Source: Streptomyces omiyaensis
GTDB taxonomy: Bacteria; Actinomycetota; Actinomycetes; Streptomycetales; Streptomycetaceae
Assembly: GCF_014650895.1 (NCBI RefSeq)
Contig: NZ_BMVV01000011.1
Coordinates: forward strand, 172,712-236,711
Length of the DNA stretch: 64,000 nucleotides
Direction of reading: 5' to 3'
Position numbers and translations under genes: made by a program. Below, piece by piece: positions 6,556-15,879 of this stretch; positions within the stretch are counted from its first letter, which is position 1; each line of letters begins with the position of its first letter. The notes beneath the pieces were generated by a model, which had not been told where the DNA came from, ran no database searches, and saw nothing but the letters and a program-made list of their open reading frames with translations.

Positions 6556-8721
6556 CTACCCGTTCCGTCCGTGCCCCGTGACGCGGCGCAGGCGTACCAG
6601 TGCGCTGGCGCAGTCGCCCGTGGGCAGGTCGGGCAGCGGCAGGCCGAAACCGCTCAGGGTCGCCCCGGACCATTCCCCTCCGGTGTCCTCGTCTTGGTAG
6701 CGCGCCTCCTGCTTCAGCCCGCGGAGCCGCAGCGGCGGAGGGGACGGCCCGAAGGCCGTGGTGGGCCGCCAGACGAACACGACCGCCCGGTCGGCGTCCT
6801 CGCTGAGGTACTGCACGGCCGTCAACGGTCCCTCACCCGGTGCCAGCAGGCGGAACTGCCGCCCCCGTTGCACGACGGGGCGGATGTCCTTGTACAGCTC
6901 GACCCCTCCGCGTGCCTCGGCGAGTTCGGCGTCGCTCCAGCGCGTCAGGTCGCCCCCGATGCCGAGTACGCCGGCCATGGCGCTGTGAAAGCGGAAGCGC
7001 ATCGGGACCACGCGGCCGGTCAGCGGGTTGGGGCTGTCGGTGACCCAGGCGGACATGACGCCGGCCGGGTAGAGCTGGCTGAAGCCGTGCTGGATGGTGA
7101 GGCGGTCCACCGCGTCGGTGTTGTCGGAGGTCCACACCTGGTCGGTGCGGGCGAGGATCCCCGGATCGACCCGTCCGCCGCCTCCCGCACAGGCTTCGAT
7201 CCGCAGCCGCGGGAACCGCGTCCGCAGCCGGTCCAGCACCCGGTACAGTCCTCTGGCGTGCTCGACGTGGACGCGTCGGGCATCGGGTCCTGCCTGGTGC
7301 GCGCCCGCCTCGGTGAAGGCCCGGTTGAAGTCCCACTTGAGGAAGTCGACCGTGTTCTCGGCCACGAGTCCGCTCAGCCACCGCAGGGCCCAGCCGGTCA
7401 CCTCGGGGCGGGAGAAGTCCAGGACGAGCTGGTTGCGCAGCTCGGTGGGGGTGCGGTCGGGCAGGTGCTGCACCCAGTCGGGGTGTTCACGGTAGAGGTC
7501 GCTGTCGACGTTGACCATTTCCGGTTCCACCCAGAGCCCGAAGGCCATTCCGAGCCGGTGCACCTCGTCGGCGAGGGGGCGGAGTCCGCGGGGGAAGCGC
7601 CGGGGGTGCGGTGTCCAGTCGCCGAGTCCGGCCTTGTCGTCGTCACGGCCGCGGAACCAGCCGTCGTCGAGGACGAACAGTTCGGCGCCCAGGTCGGCGG
7701 CCCGCCGGGCGAGGGCGAGCTGGTTCTCCTCGTCCACCTGGAACGACGTCGCCTCCCAGGAGTTGTAGAGGACGGGTCGCAGTTCCTCCGGGTGGGGCAG
7801 GACGTGGGTGCGCAGGTGGTGGTGGAAGGTCCTGCTCGCCCGTCCGAAGCCGTGCGGGGTGTGCAGGGCGAGGCTGACCGGCGTGCGGTGGCTCCCGCCC
7901 GGCGGGAGGCGCAGTTCGGTTCCCTCGTGCCCTTCTCCCGCCGTCACTCCGGTGCGGCCGGCGGCGGTGCGCTGGGCGGTGAGGCGCCAGCTGCCGCTCG
8001 CGGCGAGCGCGACGGCCCAGACCTCGCCGTGTTCCTCCGCCGCGTCCCCGGCGTCCAGGGTCATCCAGGGGTTGGCGTGGTGGCCGGTGTGGCCGCGCCG
8101 GCTGCCCAGGACCGTCTCGCCCACCGGCAGCCCCGACCGTTCGAGGCGTCCCTCGGCCGACCAGCCGCCGTGCACCGAGCCGAGCCGCCAGGCCGGGCGC
8201 TGCGGCAACGGCCAGTGCGCGGAGGCGTACCGCAGCAGGAGGACGTCGCCGTCGTCGTCGGTGCCGGTGTGGTGGAACTCCGTCCACCGCTCCAGCACGC
8301 CACCGCCGGCGGGAACGCGGTAGTGCAGGTGCCAGGCCAGGGGGCGGGCGCGGTCCCGCAGGCGGACCACCACGTGGTCGTCCGTCTGCGGGACCACGTC
8401 CTCCACCGTCGGTTCGAGAGGGCTGGAGCCGTCGGCGAAGCGGACCTCGAGGGCGGGTGTGCCGAAGCGGGCTCCGCCGTCGACCGGGTACTCCTCCACT
8501 CCGTCCCAGCGGCCGGCGAAGCTGTTGTCGTGATCGGCCCACACCGGCAGCGCCACCGCGTCGGCGAGGGGCAGCGGAGCGCCCCAGTGGACGTGCCGTA
8601 CCGTGCCCGCCGCGCGGTCCACCCGGAGCACGTAGGCGCTGTGGGCGGTGCGCAGCAGTACGGTGCCGCTCGTCCCGTCGATCTGGACCGACGGGGCCGT
8701 GGTGGCTCGCTGGGTGGTCAC
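6556..8721 (-). CDS. Alpha-galactosidase, glycoside hydrolase family 36
   Basis: The 721-residue cytoplasmic enzyme has the N-terminal beta-sandwich (about 1-310), a TIM barrel (about 320-640) and a C-terminal beta domain. Family motifs include FVLDDGWF in the barrel start, the catalytic nucleophile Asp in FLKWDFNR (about residue 464) and the acid/base Asp in TSDNTDAVDR (about 533). It removes terminal alpha-1,6-galactose from oligosaccharides such as melibiose or raffinose. A GTG start with gaggag upstream follows the GH42 gene by 40 bp. Together with the importer and beta-galactosidase it makes the operon able to use both anomers of galactosides. Confidence 0.95.
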   Translation of the reverse strand: MTTQRATTAPSVQIDGTSGTVLLRTAHSAYVLRVDRAAGTVRHVHWGAPLPLADAVALPVWADHDNSFAGRWDGVEEYPVDGGARFGTPALEVRFADGSSPLEPTVEDVVPQTDDHVVVRLRDRARPLAWHLHYRVPAGGGVLERWTEFHHTGTDDDGDVLLLRYASAHWPLPQRPAWRLGSVHGGWSAEGRLERSGLPVGETVLGSRRGHTGHHANPWMTLDAGDAAEEHGEVWAVALAASGSWRLTAQRTAAGRTGVTAGEGHEGTELRLPPGGSHRTPVSLALHTPHGFGRASRTFHHHLRTHVLPHPEELRPVLYNSWEATSFQVDEENQLALARRAADLGAELFVLDDGWFRGRDDDKAGLGDWTPHPRRFPRGLRPLADEVHRLGMAFGLWVEPEMVNVDSDLYREHPDWVQHLPDRTPTELRNQLVLDFSRPEVTGWALRWLSGLVAENTVDFLKWDFNRAFTEAGAHQAGPDARRVHVEHARGLYRVLDRLRTRFPRLRIEACAGGGGRVDPGILARTDQVWTSDNTDAVDRLTIQHGFSQLYPAGVMSAWVTDSPNPLTGRVVPMRFRFHSAMAGVLGIGGDLTRWSDAELAEARGGVELYKDIRPVVQRGRQFRLLAPGEGPLTAVQYLSEDADRAVVFVWRPTTAFGPSPPPLRLRGLKQEARYQDEDTGGEWSGATLSGFGLPLPDLPTGDCASALVRLRRVTGHGRNG

Positions 8722-8761
8722 GGGGTCGCTCCTCGCGGTTTCTCTCGGTCGGTACTGCGGT

Positions 8762-10795
8762 TCAGGCCGGAGCGGTCCTCCGCTCCTCGCGGACCACCAC
8801 CACTCCCCCGGGCGGCACCACCGCCCGGCCGTCGGTGATCTCGCCGCCGGCGAGGCCGATCCCGGTGACGGGGACGCGGCACGTCTCCGGTGTGTGGTTG
8901 ATCAGGAAGAGGTACGCGTGCTTCTCCCCCGTACGGCGCACCGCTTCCAGCCCGTGCGGAGCCTCGACGACCGGGACGACACCGGCCTCGGCGCAGAGGG
9001 TGCGGAGCACCTCGCGCAGGAACGGGACCGGCAGGCGGCAGGCCGTGTACCAGCCGGTGCCCCGGCCGAAGGCGTGCCGGGTGACGGCGGGGCCGCCCCG
9101 GGCCGGGCCGCCGTCGGCGGTGTCCGCGAAACGCCGCACGGTGGTGCAGCCGCGCGGTTCGACGCGTTCCGTCCACCGCTGTACGCGCGTCCCGTCGTCG
9201 AGCAGGGCGTGCTCGCCCTCGCGCAGCGGCAGGTACTCGTCCACGACGAGGCCGAGCAGCTCGCGCAGCGCGCCGGGGTGGCCGCCCGGGCGCACCCGGT
9301 CGTACGCGTCGACGACCCCGCTGAAGCAGCCGACGGCCAGGTGCCCGCCCTGCTCCGCGTACCGGGTGAGGCTGTCGGCGTCCTGGTCGGACAGCAGGTA
9401 GAGGCTGGGGGCGAGGACGACCCGGTAGCCCGCCAGGTCGGCACCGGGTGGGACGAGGTCGCAGGTGATGTTCAGCGTCCACAGTGCTTCGTACCAGTCG
9501 CGCACCGCGTCCAGGTAACCCATCCGGTCCGACGGACGGGCCTGCAGTTCCAGGGCCCACCAGGCGTGCCAGTCGAACAGCATCGCCACGTCGCCGCGCA
9601 CGCGGCTGCCGGTCACCTCGCTCAGCGAGGCCAGCTCCGCCCCCAGCGCCTTGACCTCCTTCCATACGCGGCCCTCGGTGCCGGCGTGCGGAAGCATCGC
9701 GGAGTGCCACTTCTCTGCGCCGGCGCGGGATTGCCGCCACTGGAAGAACATCAGGCCGTCCGCGCCCCGCGCGAGGTGGGTCAGGCTGTTGCGGCGGGTT
9801 TCGCCGGGCTGCTTGGCGACGTTGACGGGCTGCCAGTTGACGGCTGAGGTGGAGTGCTCCATGAGCAGCCAGGGGCGGCCGCCGGCCATGCCGCGGGCGA
9901 GGTCGGCGTTGAGCGCGAGGTCGATGTGTCCGTCGGGGTCGGCGGCGGGGAGGTAGTGGTCGGCCGAGACCAGGTCGCACTCGGCCGCGAAGGCGAACCC
10001 GTCCACCTTCTTCTCCAGCGTCCCCATCACGTTGGTGGTGAGCGGGAGGCGCGGGGCGGTGCGGCGCAGGATCGCGGTCTCGGCGCGGTGGCGGGCGAGC
10101 AGCGCGTCGGAGGAGAAGCGGCGGTAGTCGAGCTCCTGTCCCGGGTTGCGGAACGCGGTGGTGTCCCGGGGCGGGTCGATCTCGTCCCAGTCTCCGTAGC
10201 GCTGGCTCCAGAAGTCGGTGCCCCAGAACTCGTTGAGCGCGTCGAGGGTCTCGTACCGCTCCCGCAGCCACGCCCGGAAGGCGTCCGCGCTGGTGTCGCA
10301 GTAGCACAGGGCGTTGTGGTTGCCCCACTCGTTGTGGACGTGCCACATGACCAGGGCGGGATGGTCGCCGTAGCGCGTCGCCAGCGCCGTGACGAGGGCG
10401 TCGGCGGCTTCGGCGTAGGCGGGGCTGCTCGGGCAGAAGACCTGCCGGCTGCCGTGGGCGAGACGGGTGCCCGAGGCGGTGACCGGCCGGGCGTCGGGAT
10501 GCCGCCGGGTGAACCACGGGGGCGGGGCGGCGGTGGCGGTGGCGAGGTCCACCGCGATGCCGTGCTCGTGCAGCAGGTCGAGCACCTCGTCCAGGAGGCT
10601 CCAGTCGTAGGTACCGGCCCGCGGCTCGATGCGGGACCAGGAGAACACCCCGACGGTGACGAGGTTGACGCCGGCCTCCCGCATGAGGCGGACATCCTCG
10701 CGCCACACGTCCCGTGGCCACTGCTCCGGGTTGTAGTCGCCGCCGTAGGCGATCCCGCCCAGGGCGCGGGTCACGTCGGTGAGGGGGTGGTTCAC
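8762..10795 (-). CDS. Beta-galactosidase, glycoside hydrolase family 42
   Basis: The GTG at 10795 overlaps the TGA of the upstream permease gene; the longer open frame beyond it is only the shadow of that gene. The 677-residue enzyme opens with the family hallmark GGDYNPEQWP. It has the acid/base Glu in MWHVHNEWG (about residue 155), the nucleophile Glu in LLMEHSTSAVNWQ (about 312) and a trimerisation domain (about 390-590). It has no signal peptide, so it hydrolyses imported beta-galactosides such as galacto-oligosaccharides or arabinogalactan fragments in the cytoplasm. Length and domain order are normal. Confidence 0.95.
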   Translation of the reverse strand: MNHPLTDVTRALGGIAYGGDYNPEQWPRDVWREDVRLMREAGVNLVTVGVFSWSRIEPRAGTYDWSLLDEVLDLLHEHGIAVDLATATAAPPPWFTRRHPDARPVTASGTRLAHGSRQVFCPSSPAYAEAADALVTALATRYGDHPALVMWHVHNEWGNHNALCYCDTSADAFRAWLRERYETLDALNEFWGTDFWSQRYGDWDEIDPPRDTTAFRNPGQELDYRRFSSDALLARHRAETAILRRTAPRLPLTTNVMGTLEKKVDGFAFAAECDLVSADHYLPAADPDGHIDLALNADLARGMAGGRPWLLMEHSTSAVNWQPVNVAKQPGETRRNSLTHLARGADGLMFFQWRQSRAGAEKWHSAMLPHAGTEGRVWKEVKALGAELASLSEVTGSRVRGDVAMLFDWHAWWALELQARPSDRMGYLDAVRDWYEALWTLNITCDLVPPGADLAGYRVVLAPSLYLLSDQDADSLTRYAEQGGHLAVGCFSGVVDAYDRVRPGGHPGALRELLGLVVDEYLPLREGEHALLDDGTRVQRWTERVEPRGCTTVRRFADTADGGPARGGPAVTRHAFGRGTGWYTACRLPVPFLREVLRTLCAEAGVVPVVEAPHGLEAVRRTGEKHAYLFLINHTPETCRVPVTGIGLAGGEITDGRAVVPPGGVVVVREERRTAPA

Positions 10796-11691
10796 GATTT
10801 CACGGCTCCAGCGGCGAGTCCGGCGCGCCAGTAGCGCTGCAGGAGGAGGAAGGCCAGCACGATGGGCACGACGGAGACCAGGGCGCCCACGATAGTGAGG
10901 GTCTGCAGTTCGGGCAGGCGGCTCGTCTGCGACTGCCAGGTGAACAGGCCGAGGGTCACGGGGTAGAGGCGCTCGTCCTGCAGCATGACCAGCGGCAGCA
11001 GAAAGTTGTTCCAGATGACGACGAACTGGAACAGGAAGACGGTCACCAGGGCGGGGGCCATAAACCGCAGCGCAAGGGTGCGGAAGATGCGGAACTCGCT
11101 CGCCCCGTCCACGCGGGCGGCCTCCATCACCTCGTCCGGGACGGAGGCGGCGGCGAAGATGCGGGAGAGGTACACGCCGAACGGGCTGACGACACTGGGC
11201 AGGAACACCGACCAGAACGTGTTGGTGGCGTCGAGTTCGGCGAACATCAGGAACAGGGGCAGGGCGAGCGCGGTGGCCGGCACGAGGACGCCGCCCAGGA
11301 CGACGGAGAAGACCGCCTCCCGGCCTCGGAAAGCGTACTTGGCGAGCGCGTACCCGGCCGCCGCGGCCAGCAGGGTGGCCAGGCCCGCCCCGGCGCCCGC
11401 GTACAGCAGGCTGTTGAGCAGCCAGCGCGCGTAGACGCCGTCCTGCTGGGCGAAGAGCGAGGCCAGGTTGTCGCCGAAGTGCCATTCGGCGGTGAGGAAT
11501 CCCGGTGTGGTGACGAGGTCGCTCTGGCTCTTGGTGGAGGCCACGAACAGCCAGTAGACCGGCAACAGCATGTAGCAGGCGACCGCGGCCATGGACGTGA
11601 CGGCGACGGCCGGACCGAGGCCGGCGCTCCGTCGTCGGCGGGCCGCGGTGGTGGGGTGGTGGGCCCCCTCGGTGAGGGTGAGCAGGCTCAT
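10792..11691 (-). CDS. Carbohydrate ABC transporter permease, MalG/LacG type
   Basis: The 299-residue protein has six predicted membrane segments and the cytoplasmic coupling (EAA) motif EAARVDGASEFRIF near residue 195. Its ATG overlaps the stop of the MalF-type gene (11688-11691) and its own stop overlaps the GH42 start, so translation is tightly coupled. It forms the channel with the other permease. No ATPase is encoded here; in Streptomyces, sugar importers of this class share the multitasking MsiK ATPase encoded elsewhere, and that is the likely energy source. Confidence 0.92.
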   Translation of the reverse strand: MSLLTLTEGAHHPTTAARRRRSAGLGPAVAVTSMAAVACYMLLPVYWLFVASTKSQSDLVTTPGFLTAEWHFGDNLASLFAQQDGVYARWLLNSLLYAGAGAGLATLLAAAAGYALAKYAFRGREAVFSVVLGGVLVPATALALPLFLMFAELDATNTFWSVFLPSVVSPFGVYLSRIFAAASVPDEVMEAARVDGASEFRIFRTLALRFMAPALVTVFLFQFVVIWNNFLLPLVMLQDERLYPVTLGLFTWQSQTSRLPELQTLTIVGALVSVVPIVLAFLLLQRYWRAGLAAGAVKS

Positions 11692-12593
11692 CCCTGCCTC
11701 CTGGTGGTGAAGCGCAGGAACGCGAACGACAGGACGAACGTGACGACCGCAAGGACGACGGACAGGGCCGCGGCCTCGTTGTAGCTGTCGCCGGAGGCGA
11801 GCGAGTAGGCGGCTACGTTCGGGGTGTAGGTGCTGGTCACGCTGGTGGAGATGCTTCGGAAGACCTGCGGCTCGGTGAAGAGCTGGAAGCTTCCGATGAT
11901 GGAGAACACCCCGGTCAGAACGAGGGCCGGACGGATGACGGGGATCTTGATGCGCAGGGCGATGGTCCATCCGCCCGCCCCGTCCATCCGGGCGGCCTCC
12001 GTGATGTCGGCCGGCACGGCCTGGAGGGCGGCGTAGATGATCAGCATGTTGTAGCCGGTGTACGTCCAGGTCACCACATTGGCGATGGACCACAGGATCG
12101 CGTCCGGACCTGTCAGGTCGGCATGGACGCCCGCCGACCGCAGGAGGTCGACGACGGGCGACAGCCGCGGGTCGTACAGGAAGGCCCACATCAGGGCGGC
12201 GACGACACCGGGGATGCCGTACGGGACGAAGTACACCAGCCGGAAGAACTTCTTCGCCCGCGCGACCGCGGAGTCCAGGAGAAGGGCGAGGACCAGGGCC
12301 AGCAGCAGCATCACGGGGATCTGCACCAGGGCGAAGCCCAGGACACGCAGCAGGCTCTCGCCGAAGTAGTCCTCCCCCAGGACCCGCCCGTACTGCTCGA
12401 GGCCGGCGAAGACCGTCCGGGTCCTGCCGAAGGTCCCGCCGGTGCGCGCGGTCTTGTGCAGGCTCTGCCAGAGGGCGTACCCGACGGGGAGGAGGGTGAA
12501 CAGGACGAACGGTATGAGGAAGGGCGCGAGGAAGGCGTAGGGGGCGAGGGTCCGGCGCGGTCGGCCGCGCGCCGGTGCGGTGGTGGATGTCAC
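11688..12593 (-). CDS. Carbohydrate ABC transporter permease, MalF/LacF type
   Basis: The GTG at 12593 is preferred to the in-frame TTG at 12599 because gaagg sits 6 nt before the GTG but directly abuts the TTG. The 301-residue protein has a short basic N-terminus, six predicted membrane helices and the EAA loop EAARMDGAGGWTIA (about 195). It pairs with the MalG-type permease and receives sugar from the lipoprotein encoded 64 bp upstream. Confidence 0.92.
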   Translation of the reverse strand: MTSTTAPARGRPRRTLAPYAFLAPFLIPFVLFTLLPVGYALWQSLHKTARTGGTFGRTRTVFAGLEQYGRVLGEDYFGESLLRVLGFALVQIPVMLLLALVLALLLDSAVARAKKFFRLVYFVPYGIPGVVAALMWAFLYDPRLSPVVDLLRSAGVHADLTGPDAILWSIANVVTWTYTGYNMLIIYAALQAVPADITEAARMDGAGGWTIALRIKIPVIRPALVLTGVFSIIGSFQLFTEPQVFRSISTSVTSTYTPNVAAYSLASGDSYNEAAALSVVLAVVTFVLSFAFLRFTTRRQG

Positions 12594-12657
12594 GGACAAC
12601 CTTCGGGGTGCTGGCCCCCGCTGCCCGGAGGCGGCGGGGAGGGCATGCGGGGTCGGG

Positions 12658-14013
12658 TCACGGCGTGACGTCGAGCGACTGCTTGCGCAGGGACTCGGCG
12701 CTCCGGGTGCCCGTGTCCTCGAGGACGTCGCCGAGGGTGCTCTTGCCGGCGATGGTGTTCGCCGTGCCGTCGCTGAGGAAGCGGTAGGTGTCCGTCATCG
12801 TCGGCCCCCAGGTGAAACCGGTGTCGACCTGGGTCGATGCCTGGGCGAAGACGTCGAAGACCTTCTGCTTGCCGTAGAAGTCGACCGGCTGCTGGAGTGC
12901 GGGCAGTTCCAGTCCGGCCTTGGCCGCCGGGTAGAGGCCACCCTCACGGTTGAGGATCTCCAGCGCCTCGGGGTCGGTGTTGAGCCACAGGGCGAACTTG
13001 GCGGCCTCGGCGGGGTGCTCGGATCCGGCCATGACCGTCGTGGTGGAACCACCCCAGTTGCCCGCCTGGCGGTCGCCCGCCTTCCACTGCGGCATCGGTG
13101 CCACCGCCCAGGCTCCAGCGGTGGCCTTGGCGTTGTCGCGGATCGTGCTGTACCCCCAGGCCGCGCTCACCCAGGTGACGACCTCGCCGTCGTTCCACGC
13201 CTTGTACAACGCCGGGGAGAAGCCCTGGAGGTCGGTGGCGACGAGCTTGTCGTCGATCAACTTCTGCCAGTAGTCCGCGACCTGGCGGCTCTCGGGCCGG
13301 TCGACGGTGACCTTCCAGGAGTCGTCGGAGCGTTCGAACATGGTGGCCTTGTTCTGCCACAACAGGCCGGTGAACCAGTTCGGGTCGGTCTGGGAGAAGT
13401 GGGTGATGAACTTGCCCTCCTTCTTGAGCCTGCGGGCCTGGTCCGCGTACTCGTTCCAGGTGGCGGGCGCCCTCATGCCCAGCTCGTCGTATACGTCCTT
13501 CCGGTAGAACAGCGCCATGGGGCCCGTGTCCTGGGGCACCGCCCAGACTCCGTCCTCGCCGCCGGCGCCGAACTCCACCTGCGACCACGTCCAGTCGACG
13601 AACGCGGCACCCGCCTCCTCGACACCGGGACAGGAGGAGATGTCCGTCAGCCCCTCCTTGAGACGGAAGCTCGCCAGGGAGTCGTATTCGATCTGGCCGA
13701 GGTCAGGGGCCTTGCCCGCCTTGAGCGCATGGGACAGGTTCTGGTACGTGCCGGCGTTACCCGATGGAACGGTCTTCAACTCCACCTGTATGTCCGGGTT
13801 GTCGCCGTTCCACACGTCGACGGCCTTCTGCATGCCGGGGACCCAGGACCAGTAGTCCAGCGTGACCTTGCCCCCGGAGGGCTTGCACGCCGCCCCCGCC
13901 GCGTCGTCGCTCCCGCCTCCCCCGCCGCCGCAAGCGGTCAGGAAGGTGAGGGAGAGGGCCACTCCGCCGAGCATGCAGCGTCTGACCGAAGAAGTGCGAT
14001 CACGCATCGCCAT
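12658..14013 (-). CDS. Sugar ABC transporter substrate-binding lipoprotein
   Basis: The ATG at 14013 has aaggag 7 nt upstream. The 451-residue family 1 solute-binding protein has a lipoprotein signal ending LTFLTAC, a Gly-rich linker, then two lobes with the typical KVTLDYWSW start and aromatic residues for stacking sugars (DPNWFTGLLW, WVSAAWGY). It captures galactosides outside the membrane for the two permeases. As first gene of the operon it has a 600-bp upstream region that contains two LacI-type palindromes. Confidence 0.93.
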   Translation of the reverse strand: MAMRDRTSSVRRCMLGGVALSLTFLTACGGGGGGSDDAAGAACKPSGGKVTLDYWSWVPGMQKAVDVWNGDNPDIQVELKTVPSGNAGTYQNLSHALKAGKAPDLGQIEYDSLASFRLKEGLTDISSCPGVEEAGAAFVDWTWSQVEFGAGGEDGVWAVPQDTGPMALFYRKDVYDELGMRAPATWNEYADQARRLKKEGKFITHFSQTDPNWFTGLLWQNKATMFERSDDSWKVTVDRPESRQVADYWQKLIDDKLVATDLQGFSPALYKAWNDGEVVTWVSAAWGYSTIRDNAKATAGAWAVAPMPQWKAGDRQAGNWGGSTTTVMAGSEHPAEAAKFALWLNTDPEALEILNREGGLYPAAKAGLELPALQQPVDFYGKQKVFDVFAQASTQVDTGFTWGPTMTDTYRFLSDGTANTIAGKSTLGDVLEDTGTRSAESLRKQSLDVTP

Positions 14014-14224
14014 GAGGTCGCTCCTTGCGCCGAGTTCCGCTCCGACCAAGCGGTCGCCACACACCACAGCACGATTCCGTGAAAGTCAACCAGTTGAGCA
14101 AGAGGATTTCGAGAAAGGGCTCCCTCCCTCCTTGCGAATCCGGCTCCCCCGGTCACCTCATACCCCGTGTGAGCTGCTGTTTCCCGAAAGGATCCCAGCA
14201 GTCGCCCGTGCCGTGCCCGCTAGG

Positions 14225-14238
14225 CGCAATCGATTACG
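14225..14238. promoter_or_regulatory. LacI-type operator upstream of the galactoside operon
   Basis: The sequence cgcaatcgattacg is a near-perfect palindrome centred on CG, the signature of LacI-family operators. It lies about 210 bp upstream of the binding-protein start. A better copy occurs at 14463-14474. The LacI protein at the end of this operon is the obvious binder (inference). Confidence 0.65.
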
Positions 14239-14462
14239 CAAGACGTCCCGCAGCCCCCTTCCGTCGCGGTTCCGCCCTCCCGGACGGTCGGCAACCCCTT
14301 CTTCCACGGTGACGGCGGGCCGGACGGCCGCCCGGCAGGGCTCCGGTCGAGTCGAACCGCCCCAGCAGGCGCCCGTCCGAACTCCGGGCCTTCCCTCAAC
14401 AGCCCCCTCAAGGGTCCGAGTTGGCTTCGGAAAGAAAACAAGCGCGAGCCCTCTCCCCGGAT

Positions 14463-14474
14463 GTAATCGATTAC
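14463..14474. promoter_or_regulatory. Perfect LacI-type operator GTAATCGATTAC
   Basis: A perfect 12-bp palindrome lies 157 bp upstream of the lipase GTG and about 450 bp upstream of the divergent sugar-binding-protein gene. Two sites 238 bp apart would allow looping, or separate control of the operon and of the lipase. The region 14014-14630 otherwise contains no credible gene. An inverted repeat of gggacgg/ccgtccc at 14582-14600 precedes the lipase. Confidence 0.65.
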
Positions 14475-14630
14475 GTTACTGTGCGGTCGCTCGGCTCGGC
14501 CGCCCCGATCACGGGGCCGGCCTCGTTGACGATGCGCAAGTCCGGGAGCGCGCCCCGGACTTCGTCCACAGCCGGCGTCCCGGGACGGACGGGCCGTCCC
14601 GGACCACCACTCCGCCCATGGAGGCACGCA

Positions 14631-15422
14631 GTGCGCAGATTCCGCAGGTTGTCCGCTTCCCTGACCATGCTGGCCACCGCGGCCGCGCTCCTGGCCGGCG
14701 CCGGCACGGCCCAGGCAGCCGGGGAGCGCTACGTCGCGCTGGGCGACTCCTACTCCTCCGGCGTGGGGGCGGGTTCCTATCTCTCCGACAGCGGCAGCTG
14801 CAAGCGCAGTTCCCGCTCCTACCCGGCGCTGTGGAGCGCGGCGAACGCCCCCGCCTCCTTCAGCTTCGCGGCCTGCTCGGGAGCCACCAGCACGACCGTC
14901 AAGAACAGCCAGCTCGGAAGCCTGACCAGCACGACGACGCTGGTAAGCGTGAGTGCCGGCGGCAACGACATCGGGTTCGCCGACATCATGGGCGTCTGCG
15001 TGCTGCAGTCGGACCAGGCGTGCATCAACGCGGTCAACGAAGGTACGGCCAAGGCCCGTAACCAGCTGCCGGGCCAGCTGGACCAGCTGTACTCGAGCAT
15101 CCGTTCACGCTCGCCGCAGGCTCGCGTCATGGTGCTCGGCTATCCGCGGCTCTACAAGCTCGGCAGCTGCATCGTCGGCATCGGTGACACCAAGCGCAAG
15201 GCCCTGGACGACGCCGCCGACACCCTGAACAGCGTCATCAGCCAGAGGGCGGCCGCCGCCGGGTACCGGTTCATCGACGTGCGCGGCGCGTTCAGCGGCC
15301 ACGAGATCTGCTCGGGCGACGCGTGGATCCACAGCACGCGCATCCCCGTCGACGAGAGCTACCACCCCAACAGCAAGGGCCAGCAGTACGGCTACCTGCC
15401 CTCCTTCGACGCGATCGCCTGA
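14631..15422 (+). CDS. Secreted SGNH/GDSL lipase-esterase
   Basis: The GTG start at 14631 has ggagg 6 nt upstream. The 263-residue protein has a signal peptide (about 1-30, ending AQAA) followed at once by block I YVALGDSYSSG with the catalytic Ser. Block III is SAGGNDIG and block V is the C-terminal DAWIHS...DESYHPNS with catalytic Asp/His. Paired cysteines match the disulfides of Streptomyces secreted lipases. It hydrolyses ester lipids outside the cell. It is divergent from the galactoside operon and may share the TAATCGATTA region, though a metabolic link is not obvious. Confidence 0.93.
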   Translation: MRRFRRLSASLTMLATAAALLAGAGTAQAAGERYVALGDSYSSGVGAGSYLSDSGSCKRSSRSYPALWSAANAPASFSFAACSGATSTTVKNSQLGSLTSTTTLVSVSAGGNDIGFADIMGVCVLQSDQACINAVNEGTAKARNQLPGQLDQLYSSIRSRSPQARVMVLGYPRLYKLGSCIVGIGDTKRKALDDAADTLNSVISQRAAAAGYRFIDVRGAFSGHEICSGDAWIHSTRIPVDESYHPNSKGQQYGYLPSFDAIA

Positions 15423-15429
15423 CCGCGTC

Positions 15430-15468
15430 GGTCCGACGGCGGGCGGCCTTCCCGTCCGCCGTCGGACC
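15430..15468 (+). terminator. Stem-loop terminator after the lipase gene
   Basis: Arms ggtccgacggcgg (15430-15442) and ccgccgtcggacc (15456-15468) are perfectly complementary and follow the TGA by 7 bp. Confidence 0.7.
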
Positions 15469-15780
15469 CCGCTCCCGCTGGGCCGCGGGCGCGGATCACG
15501 GCTCCTCCGCCCCGTTCCCGGATCCGGAGCGTGAGGGTGGCGAAGGGCGCCGGGTTCCGGGGGGACTCCTTCGCGTCCTGCCGGACCGTCTCCTGCCCGG
15601 TGGACCGCCCGTCGCGCCGGACGGGCACGAGAGGGTGCCGGGCGGGGCGTGGACCCGGGCCGCCTACGCCGCCCCGGGGAGGCCGAGACGGCGGCGGCCC
15701 GGCACGTGGGACCGGTCTCGGTGGCGGCAGCCTCCCCGGGGGCGAGCGCGAGGTCGAAGCCCTGCCGACCCTGACACGGG

Positions 15781-15879
15781 CTCCGGGGTCACGAGCATCG
15801 GGCCGGCTCCGGTGGTGCGGCTGCGCAGGTCGAGGCGGGAGGGCCGGTCGACGGACCGCAGCAGGGTGACCGCGATCCC
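15781..15879 (-). pseudogene. Possible remnant of a GH38 alpha-mannosidase C-terminus
   Basis: The stretch 15469-16186 has no intact gene. On the minus strand one 33-codon segment reads AVTLLRSVDRPSRLDLRSR followed by TTGAGPMLVTPE. From memory this recalls the conserved segment near the C-terminus of family 38 alpha-mannosidases (LTLLR, SR.DL, AGP..PTPE). The frame loses all resemblance on both sides, so if real it is a decayed fragment. It would fit the glycosidase neighbourhood. The match rests on recollection of a motif only. Confidence 0.3.

Noticed and set aside
8762..11752. 996-codon version of the beta-galactosidase frame
   Set aside because: The extra 319 N-terminal codons run antiparallel to nothing but overlap the permease gene in another frame of the same strand. 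The true start is the GTG at 10795 coupled to the permease stop.
15531..15869. Plus-strand ORF after the lipase gene
   Set aside because: Arg/Gly/Pro-rich, no start signal, no domain and atypical codon pattern. It is treated as noncoding.
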